A stretch of DNA of 6,165 bases from an uncultured Prevotella sp. (GTDB taxonomy: Bacteria; Bacteroidota; Bacteroidia; Bacteroidales; Bacteroidaceae): assembly GCA_900765465.1 (NCBI GenBank), contig CAAFRM010000084.1, positions 1-6,165 of the forward strand, in the 5' to 3' direction. The notes beneath the pieces were generated by a model. It was given only the letters and a program-made list of their open reading frames with translations. It ran no database searches and was not told where the DNA came from. Position numbers and translations under genes: made by a program. Positions 1 to 5,211 of this stretch are shown piece by piece. Numbering within the stretch: position 1 is the stretch's first letter; each line of letters begins with the position of its first letter.

Positions 1-1035
1 CCACAAGTTCCTTTTGAGATGATTGCCCAGAAGTTGAAGGCTTGCAAGACCAATCTCGACTTCCAGTTGGCTTTCGCCTACGATTTTGTCCATGGCATCC
101 TGAAGAAGGCAGCAACGGGTTGTGAGATGGATTGCACAGCCATCGATAATACCCGCAACTATTCCTTCATCAGTAACCATCGTGATATCGTGCTCGATTC
201 AGCTATCCTCGATGTAATGCTTATCGATAATGGCTTCAAGACCACCTGCGAGATTGCCATCGGTGACAACCTTCTGTCACTTCCTTGGGTCAAGGACCTG
301 GTTCGTGTCAACAAGGCGTTTATCGTGGAGCGTGCCTTGAGTATGCGCCAGATGCTCGTGTCGAGCAAGCGTCTTTCCGATTACATGCATTTCGCCATCA
401 AGGAGAAGAACGAGAATATCTGGATTGCCCAGCGAGAGGGTAGAGCCAAGGATAGCAACGACCGCACCCAGAAGAGTATTCTGCAGATGATGTCGATGGG
501 TGGAGAAGGCAGTATCATCGAGCGCTTGAAGCAGCTGCATCTTGTACCTCTGTCTATCAGTTATGAGTATGACCCATGCGATTTCCTGAAGGCAAAGGAG
601 TTCCAGCAGAAGCGCGATAATGCAGACTGGAAGAAGGGCCCTATGGATGATTTGGTAAGCATGCAGACCGGTATCTTCGGCTATAAGGGTCATGTGCATT
701 ATCATGCAGCCCCATGTCTTGATGAGTATCTCGATTCTCTGGATCCTGATACACCTAAGCAGGAACTGTATAATAAGGTGGTAGCCTATATAGATGAACA
801 GATTTTCAAGAACTACCGCCTCTATCCGGGCAACTATGTTGCCCTAGATCTTCTGGAGGGTTCTGATGCGCATCAGGCAGAATATACTGCGGAAGATGTG
901 GTTAAATTTAGGACATATATGGAGAGTCAGCTTGCTAAAATTGACCTTCCTGATAAGGATGAAGCATATTTGAAGGAGCGATTCTTAACCATGTATGCCA
1001 ATCCGGCACGCAATTATTTGGCTGTAAATAAATAA
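1..1035 (+). CDS. PlsC-like (1-acylglycerol-3-phosphate) acyltransferase, 5'-truncated
   Basis: The frame is open from base 1, so the true start lies left of the window; 344 residues are visible. As I recall the family at roughly 380-390 residues, about 40 N-terminal residues are missing, and the first ATG (19) is internal. The glycerolipid acyltransferase motifs occur in order: an N-H-R-D block with His60 and Asp66 (visible numbering), the acceptor-binding block NKAFIVER at 104-111, the QREGR block at 144-148, and VPLSISYE at 182-189. Family members transfer an acyl group to a glycerophosphate or similar lipid acceptor at the inner face of the cytoplasmic membrane. No strong membrane helix is visible, so membrane contact may be peripheral. 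The catalytic block reads H-x5-D rather than the usual H-x4-D. The gene ends 6 bases before a terminator hairpin and converges on the lipoprotein gene. The acyltransferase family is secure; the exact acceptor (lysophosphatidate or another lipid) is not. Confidence 0.85.
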   Translation, partial: PQVPFEMIAQKLKACKTNLDFQLAFAYDFVHGILKKAATGCEMDCTAIDNTRNYSFISNHRDIVLDSAILDVMLIDNGFKTTCEIAIGDNLLSLPWVKDLVRVNKAFIVERALSMRQMLVSSKRLSDYMHFAIKEKNENIWIAQREGRAKDSNDRTQKSILQMMSMGGEGSIIERLKQLHLVPLSISYEYDPCDFLKAKEFQQKRDNADWKKGPMDDLVSMQTGIFGYKGHVHYHAAPCLDEYLDSLDPDTPKQELYNKVVAYIDEQIFKNYRLYPGNYVALDLLEGSDAHQAEYTAEDVVKFRTYMESQLAKIDLPDKDEAYLKERFLTMYANPARNYLAVNK

Positions 1036-1041
1036 AGTATG

Positions 1042-1092
1042 GATAAACAAAAAAGTCCGAGCCTTCATAGGCCCGGACTTTTTTTGTTTATC
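1042..1092. terminator. Bidirectional rho-independent terminator between convergent genes
   Basis: Arms at 1042-1063 and 1070-1092 form a 22-bp stem around a 6-base loop (TTCATA). The core is AAAGTCCGAGCC against GGCCCGGACTTT. The flaws are an A1060/C1073 mismatch and one extra T in the right arm. An A-tract precedes and a T-tract follows the core, so it can work on both strands. Read on the minus strand the mismatch becomes a G-U wobble, so the hairpin is slightly better for the leftward lipoprotein transcript. The outer stem contains that gene's TAA stop (1088-1090). Confidence 0.9.
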
Positions 1093-2572
1093 TGAATTGT
1101 TCTGCTTCCTGTTTCAGTGCCTGTTCGATGCCAATGGTATTGAAAGGTACAGGACCTCGGCTCAATTCCGGGATGTTGAAACTCTTCAGGCAGTCGTCGT
1201 AAAAGGTCGGCTCCTTTTGTGGGAGTACAAATGGCTTGTGGGCCTTGCCTTGCCGGTCGATATAGCAGAAGTAAGGTTTGCCGTAGATGCCATCATCCCG
1301 TTTGCTGATGAAGACAAACCATCTACCGGTATGTGACCAGCAGTGATAGGTGTCGCTCTTCTTGCTGTTCACAATGTTGAGGCTGTCGGTCTTGCCTGTC
1401 TGTAAATCCAGCATATAGAGGTCTGACTCTGTGTGCCAGGCTGGGAAGGTACCGTAATCCAGTGCAGTGAAGAGGCAGAATCTGCCGTCAGGACTAATCT
1501 TAGGATGACATACGGAACGGGATGAGTAGAGGGTGTCTATTCTTTCTCCAAATGTGCCATTTACCTCATTGAAGGGAATGCGCACCAAGGCATATTTCAG
1601 ATTCTTCAGATTTTTCTGATTCTTGTCGGACAGTTCCTTCTTGTTGGCTGCACAGTAGTAGATGTATTTGCCGTTGGCCGAAAAGGTGGGAAAAGTCTCC
1701 AGATGGCTACTGTCGCTTTCCTGTGGTGATGAGATGATGCGGTTGTTGTTGAGGTCGGCCACATATATGTCGCTTGCCGTATCATATACTTCCAGTCGCT
1801 TGTCGGCATTGATATTGAAATCTCTCACCATTGTATTGGTTGAATAGGTGAGATATCTGCCCGAAGGATTGAAACTGTAGTATATTCCAGGTAAAGCCAT
1901 GCCCTTGCCTTGCAGGTTGAGTTTTCTCAGTTTACCGTTGCGGTTGAGTATGGTTCCTCCATTTTCACCTCTTAGATAGATGATGCTGAGATTCTCGTTC
2001 TGGTTGCCATACGCATACGTGTTCATCTTGAGATGTTTGAGCAGGGTGTAGTCGGCGATTATCTTTTCATCCCAGTTCTCTATACAGCGTTGTTTTATTT
2101 TGGTCTTACTCCATACGTCATAGGTTGGTTCTATGAGCTGATAGGTAAGATACGAGTCGATGCTGTCGCTCACCACTTGCCATGTAAAAGGTCTGAAGGC
2201 TGTCCATTTCCCTTCATCGCTCTTGGAATATATCTGCACCTTGATGTTCTTGCCAGCTGCCTTCGCCAGGAAATATTTCCACTCTTTTAAGTCGAACTTC
2301 AGATTTTGGCTATTGCTGGTAGCCGTCAGGGTATTATCTGCATCATCCTCATCTGCTCCTTCGATGGTGAGTACTGTCTCGATGTTGGTGAGGTGCTTGT
2401 CACGAATCTCGAAGTTGAGCGGTGCGATGTTCACGGGGATGGTAACATCAGCATAGTCGGGATACATATTGGGCAGATGATTCTTCTGCTCTGCATTCTC
2501 ATGTGTCTGGGCGCATGAGGCGAACAGAAGGAGTCCTGCCAGGGTGATATTTAGAATGTTCTTGTGTTTCAT
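1088..2572 (-). CDS. TolB/PD40-type beta-propeller lipoprotein
   Basis: The 494-residue protein begins with a lipoprotein signal: MKHKNILNITLAG, a hydrophobic stretch, then F-A-S-C with Cys20 as the probable lipidated residue. Ala-Gln follow the cysteine and no acidic cluster is adjacent, so an outer-membrane, periplasm-facing location is more likely than surface export (inference). Residues 36-150 look like a beta-rich N-terminal domain, with an acidic patch near 71-79. From about 195 come propeller blades with PD40-like cores: SFNPSGRYLTY (233-243), TFSANGKYIYY (296-306), KISPDGRFCLF (358-368) and CWSHTGRWFVF (411-421). Such WD40-like repeats, as in TolB, usually bind protein or peptide partners; no enzymatic motif is visible. 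No CxxCH heme motif is present, although I recall related Bacteroidota proteins carrying one. The ATG overlaps the stop of the upstream membrane-protein gene as ATGA, so the two are probably co-transcribed and translationally coupled. Its specific function is unknown. Confidence 0.8.
   Translation of the reverse strand: MKHKNILNITLAGLLLFASCAQTHENAEQKNHLPNMYPDYADVTIPVNIAPLNFEIRDKHLTNIETVLTIEGADEDDADNTLTATSNSQNLKFDLKEWKYFLAKAAGKNIKVQIYSKSDEGKWTAFRPFTWQVVSDSIDSYLTYQLIEPTYDVWSKTKIKQRCIENWDEKIIADYTLLKHLKMNTYAYGNQNENLSIIYLRGENGGTILNRNGKLRKLNLQGKGMALPGIYYSFNPSGRYLTYSTNTMVRDFNINADKRLEVYDTASDIYVADLNNNRIISSPQESDSSHLETFPTFSANGKYIYYCAANKKELSDKNQKNLKNLKYALVRIPFNEVNGTFGERIDTLYSSRSVCHPKISPDGRFCLFTALDYGTFPAWHTESDLYMLDLQTGKTDSLNIVNSKKSDTYHCWSHTGRWFVFISKRDDGIYGKPYFCYIDRQGKAHKPFVLPQKEPTFYDDCLKSFNIPELSRGPVPFNTIGIEQALKQEAEQFR
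2569..2572 (-). other. ATGA stop/start overlap (translational coupling)
   Basis: On the minus strand the TGA stop of the membrane-protein gene (2571-2569) and the ATG of the lipoprotein gene (2572-2570) share bases as ATGA. The sequence just upstream, GCAAGTAAG, offers at best a weak ribosome-binding site. This suggests that lipoprotein translation depends on ribosomes finishing the upstream gene, keeping the two products in step. Confidence 0.85.
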
Positions 2573-3918
2573 CTTACTTGCTTTATAAACTGGTTGTTGT
2601 TGTCTTGCTGCTCAAGTCTGATGTTCTTGCGCTTGTCGAGATACGTCTGCAGTATGGCTTTCTCTTCTGCACTGGCGTTTTTGCCGAGAGAAGCGAAAAT
2701 GCGGTCGGCCCATCTTTTCCAGACGAATGTCTTTTGAAGAATACGAAGATATTTGCGGGTGGCGGCATAATTTCCTCTTACCAGATTGATTTCTGCGAGT
2801 CGCTTCACCATGCGGATGTTGCGGCAGTTGGGGGAATATATGTTTCCCAGCATGGCTGCCCGTTCGCAGAAGGTCATATCGTCTAGAGCCCAGTATAGTT
2901 CATTCAGTGCATGGATGGTGAGCAGGGAAGGGTTGGCTTCCAATGTCTCAAAGGTACCGATGTCTTTGTTGGGGTACTTCTTTAAGGAAGCAGGCTGACT
3001 GCGAAATTGTGCCATGATGAGGTCATGGTAAAACTTCATGTACTGGTTTGGGTTCTTATCCTTTTCAACCATGTTGATTACCCGGTTGTAGTTGCCAAAG
3101 TAGTATTCACAATCCACGGCGAGTGTCCTTTCCTGGTCTAATTGTGGTTTTACCAATTTGCCTATACCCGGATACGTATAGATGGTTTGGAAATCACAGA
3201 AGTAAAGGCGTTTGCAGAGCATGAGCAGGAAGAAGGTAATCACCAGGGCGGTCAGGCAATAGTAGGTGCCTGCTTTCATGATGTTCATGAGGTTGCCTAT
3301 GAAGACCAGTGCGCCGTAAATCCATACGCCGTATCCGAAGAACCAATGACATACGAAAATTGATATGGTGATACTGAATGTTGAGATCCAAATCGGAAGT
3401 CCCATGCGATGCAATGTAGGATTATTTTCGTCCATCTTTTCTATCTTGTTGATCAACTTTCTGGTGCTGACAAGTATTGTGGTGCTGATACAGAATACGC
3501 TGGCACCACCGGCTATTGCCAGAATGCTGCTCAGGCGGTAGTCGTAGTCAAAGCTGAAGCATACCAGCAGCGTCATCACGACGAATGCCGCAAGGTTGGG
3601 TAGCCATGTTCCCTTGATATCTGCCTTTCTTACCGCACATTTGATGTTATGCCCGGCGAGAAGGATGCAGAGGGTAAGAATGGTAGCCCCCATAAAGCGA
3701 TAGAGATAGAACTGTGTGAGAAAATCACCAGCCATACATGCCAGCCAACCTGGTTTTTCCAGATAGGTGGTAAGATAATCCCATGATGCCAGGAACAGCT
3801 GGTTCTGCTCCTGGTAATACAGATGATAGGGATAGCAGAATTGGAAGAAAGCAAAACATGCTATAGCCCCAAATACATATATGATGAATATGCAAAAGCT
3901 TTTTAGATTACTATTCAT
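2569..3918 (-). CDS. Polytopic membrane protein with helical C-terminal domain (likely DUF6057 family)
   Basis: I choose the ATG at 3918, giving 449 residues (MNSNLKSF...). The frame is open further, to an ATG at 4038, but that start would put the terminator and promoter at 3941-4025 inside the coding region. With the shorter start, the first membrane helix is residues 8-27. Further hydrophobic segments lie near 76-90, 107-122, 129-150, 175-191, 195-211 and 218-236, so six or seven helices. Recognisable blocks are QFCYPYHLYYQEQ (26-38) and KPGWLACMAGDFLTQF (55-70). Residues 260-449 are soluble and helical with TPR-like spacing (for example FGNYNRVI at 274-281 and RGNYAATRKYL at 381-391). From memory these features match a Bacteroidota family labelled DUF6057; no biochemical role is known to me. 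It is the first gene of an operon with the beta-propeller lipoprotein, which suggests a joint envelope function (inference). Confidence 0.75.
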   Translation of the reverse strand: MNSNLKSFCIFIIYVFGAIACFAFFQFCYPYHLYYQEQNQLFLASWDYLTTYLEKPGWLACMAGDFLTQFYLYRFMGATILTLCILLAGHNIKCAVRKADIKGTWLPNLAAFVVMTLLVCFSFDYDYRLSSILAIAGGASVFCISTTILVSTRKLINKIEKMDENNPTLHRMGLPIWISTFSITISIFVCHWFFGYGVWIYGALVFIGNLMNIMKAGTYYCLTALVITFFLLMLCKRLYFCDFQTIYTYPGIGKLVKPQLDQERTLAVDCEYYFGNYNRVINMVEKDKNPNQYMKFYHDLIMAQFRSQPASLKKYPNKDIGTFETLEANPSLLTIHALNELYWALDDMTFCERAAMLGNIYSPNCRNIRMVKRLAEINLVRGNYAATRKYLRILQKTFVWKRWADRIFASLGKNASAEEKAILQTYLDKRKNIRLEQQDNNNQFIKQVR

Positions 3919-3940
3919 AATTTGATAAGTTTGGTTATTG

Positions 3941-3948
3941 CAAAGGTA
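3941..3948 (-). promoter_or_regulatory. Bacteroidota-type minus-7 box for the membrane protein-lipoprotein operon
   Basis: The minus strand reads TACCTTTG, an exact match to the Bacteroidota TAnnTTTG minus-7 consensus, 22 bases before the ATG at 3918. Transcription would begin about 5-7 bases downstream, leaving a leader of roughly 15-17 nt with no Shine-Dalgarno sequence. No TTTG minus-33 box is seen at the usual spacing; that region is A/T-rich and reaches the terminator stem. Confidence 0.7.
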
Positions 3949-3966
3949 GAAAAAAAATATAAGATT

Positions 3967-4025
3967 AGATAATAAAAATGCAGAAAATTGCTTGTAAGGG
4001 GCAAATTTCTGCATTTTTATTATCT
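3967..4025 (-). terminator. Rho-independent terminator of the RidA-like gene
   Basis: Arms of 25 bases (3967-3991 and 4001-4025) pair with one mismatch around a 9-base loop. The core is TGCAGAAAATTGC against GCAAATTTCTGCA. On the minus strand the stem is followed by TTTTTATTATCT and then a run of eight T (3957-3950). The stop codon of the RidA-like gene (TAA, 4022-4020) lies inside the stem. The stem is nearly symmetric and could act in both directions, but no rightward gene enters it. Confidence 0.85.
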
Positions 4026-5069
4026 TTCTGCGATACATTCCATCTCAATCAGCCATCCTGGCCTGCAGACTTTGGCTTCTACGATGATGCGGGGTATCTG
4101 CGGATAAAACTGTTGCATCATTCTATCTACCGTATGATAGTCGGAAATATCTCGCAGGTAGATGATGAAATATTGGATATCATTCATGGTGGCATCGCCA
4201 TCTTTCAGCAAGGCTCCTACATTCTCCAGCAGTCTGCCGGTCTGTCTTACAATATCTTCTTCATAAACTACGTTTCCCTGTTTGTCGATGCTCGCCGTGC
4301 CTGAGATGAAGTATTGCTGCTTGAAATGCTGGCTTCCATCAGAATTGCTGCAATGCGTTGGCAGCGTAACCCGGGTTCCCCTTTCGAAGGCTACGCCATA
4401 TTCATGGGTAGGGTTCAGATGTTCCAGTGCCTGGAGATACTTCTTGTCTTCTTCCTTGATGCCGGGGAAGGTGAGGAAATCGATGGCTACTGCTGCATGG
4501 CGAACGGGAGTAGCTCCTCCGATGCCGGTGCTGGCGATGTAGTGGGTGTCAGCAGTTAATCCTTCCTTGTCGAAAATGTCGTTGCGTGCTTCCACTACGC
4601 CCTGGTAATTCACGTCGATGTTGGTAACGTATATCCAGGTACGCACAAGATTGCGTTCCATCGTCATATCCGTATCTGCAATGATTTGCAGATATTTGTT
4701 GAAAAGAAGGTTGGTCTGCTCGTATGAATCCTTCCCCTTTGCTTCTTCCTCCGTCAGGCGAAGACTATGGAATAGGAGTGGTGTCTCATCGTCCGTGGTC
4801 TTGACCAGAAGTGAAATCTTGCTGCCGCAGAGGGGTGTTTGCTCTACGATGGTGAGGTGTATATCTTTCAGATACTCTTGATAGAGAAGAGAGTCCTGGA
4901 AATCCTGAATCTGATTTTGGGAGTCGCTGAGAAATACCTTGCAATATTGCAAAGTGCGATGCTCCTGTTTCTCAATATCGAGATAATTACCTAGTTTTAG
5001 ATACAGAAAGTTGAGGCGGTCATTGAATGTCCCCATCACTTCTGGTGTAATAATGCTGTATTTATCCAT
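4020..5069 (-). CDS. Multi-repeat RidA/YjgF-family protein, chorismatase-like
   Basis: The 349-residue soluble protein has no signal peptide or membrane segment. The last third (about 252-347) is a full RidA-like domain: QYFISGTASID, then LLENVGALL, FIIYLRD and a C-terminal active-site strand. Arg327 and Glu342 stand 15 residues apart, as Arg105 and Glu120 do in E. coli RidA. Two earlier segments also look RidA-like: 40-92 (YCKVFLSD onward) and 122-198 (TWIYVTN, then STGIGGATP). Single-domain RidA proteins are about 130 residues and trimeric, whereas a chain of this length with R-T-W-x-Y and C-R-P-x-x-L-x-E-x-E resembles chorismatases (FkbO, Hyg5, XanB2), which hydrolyse chorismate and use a C-terminal glutamate. 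Chorismate hydrolysis is therefore plausible; imine deamination or another ligand is the alternative. The gene has its own promoter and terminator, and its neighbours give no pathway clue. Family is fairly sure, the reaction is not. Confidence 0.75.
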   Translation of the reverse strand: MDKYSIITPEVMGTFNDRLNFLYLKLGNYLDIEKQEHRTLQYCKVFLSDSQNQIQDFQDSLLYQEYLKDIHLTIVEQTPLCGSKISLLVKTTDDETPLLFHSLRLTEEEAKGKDSYEQTNLLFNKYLQIIADTDMTMERNLVRTWIYVTNIDVNYQGVVEARNDIFDKEGLTADTHYIASTGIGGATPVRHAAVAIDFLTFPGIKEEDKKYLQALEHLNPTHEYGVAFERGTRVTLPTHCSNSDGSQHFKQQYFISGTASIDKQGNVVYEEDIVRQTGRLLENVGALLKDGDATMNDIQYFIIYLRDISDYHTVDRMMQQFYPQIPRIIVEAKVCRPGWLIEMECIAER

Positions 5070-5079
5070 CTTGTTTTGT

Positions 5080-5112
5080 CTTTTCTTCTGAATATCTTCT
5101 GCTTTTTTTCTG
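5080..5112 (-). repeat. Three 11-nt CAGAA-led units in the RidA-like gene leader
   Basis: Directly after the minus-7 box the minus strand reads CAGAAAAAAAG (5112-5102), CAGAAGATATT (5101-5091) and CAGAAGAAAAG (5090-5080), then ACAAAACAAG and the ATG. The three units are exactly 11 nt each and purine-rich. They form most of the 5' leader, which lacks a clear Shine-Dalgarno sequence close to the ATG. Confidence 0.5.
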
Positions 5113-5120
5113 CAAAGTTA
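5113..5120 (-). promoter_or_regulatory. Bacteroidota-type minus-7 box for the RidA-like gene
   Basis: The minus strand reads TAACTTTG, an exact TAnnTTTG match, 43 bases before the ATG at 5069. A T-rich stretch (CTTTTCTC, 5140-5133) lies about where a minus-33 element would be, but it is not a clean TTTG. The predicted leader is about 37 nt. Confidence 0.7.
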
Positions 5121-5167
5121 CGGATAATTCATGAGAAAAGAGAAAAACAAGATGGACTTTTGATGAA

Positions 5168-5193
5168 AATACCTACTTATGGTGATGGGTATT
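5168..5193 (-). terminator. Weak terminator candidate downstream of argF'
   Basis: On the minus strand AATACC (5193-5188) pairs with GGTATT (5173-5168) across a 14-base loop, followed by TTC. The 6-bp stem, extendable by one G-U pair, is short and poor in GC, and the U-tract is brief. It is the only hairpin I see between the argF' stop and the next promoter. Confidence 0.3.
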
Positions 5194-5211
5194 CCTGCTA
5201 TCTGTAAAATA

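Larger units (their letters stand above)
5065..5156. repeat. 13-bp inverted repeat flanking the RidA-like gene's promoter
   Basis: TCCATCTTGTTTT at 5065-5077 is the exact reverse complement of AAAACAAGATGGA at 5144-5156, with 66 bases between. The left copy contains the start codon of the RidA-like gene. The right copy lies upstream of the minus-7 box, so it is outside the predicted transcript. It could be a paired protein-binding site, a duplicated start region, or chance in A-rich DNA. Confidence 0.5.

Noticed and set aside
19..21. ATG at 19 as the start of the acyltransferase
   Set aside because: The frame is open from base 1 and the protein would lack the family's N-terminal region; the gene is cut by the window edge.
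277..705. 142-residue minus-strand open frame inside the acyltransferase gene
   Set aside because: It lies opposite a clearly conserved gene, has no recognisable domain and no promoter or terminator context; a shadow frame.
1097..1336. Plus-strand open frame opposite the lipoprotein gene
   Set aside because: It begins just after the terminator and mirrors propeller-coding DNA; no domain is recognisable, and the lipoprotein frame has a full signal peptide and repeats.
3971..4021. The long AATAAAAATGCAGAAA palindrome as a mobile-element end or repeat unit
   Set aside because: It has a loop of 9 bases, T-tracts and a position at a gene end typical of a terminator; no transposase or target duplication is nearby.
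3919..4038. Longer N-terminus of the membrane protein, starting at the ATG at 4038
   Set aside because: It would overlap the upstream gene's stop, run through a strong terminator and the TACCTTTG promoter box, and add a stretch encoded mainly by the terminator hairpin. The ATG at 3918 fits the promoter and the first membrane helix.
5151..5166. Small plus-strand gene starting at the ATG within the AACAAGATGGA arm
   Set aside because: The frame reads ATG GAC TTT TGA and stops after three codons; no promoter is visible for it.
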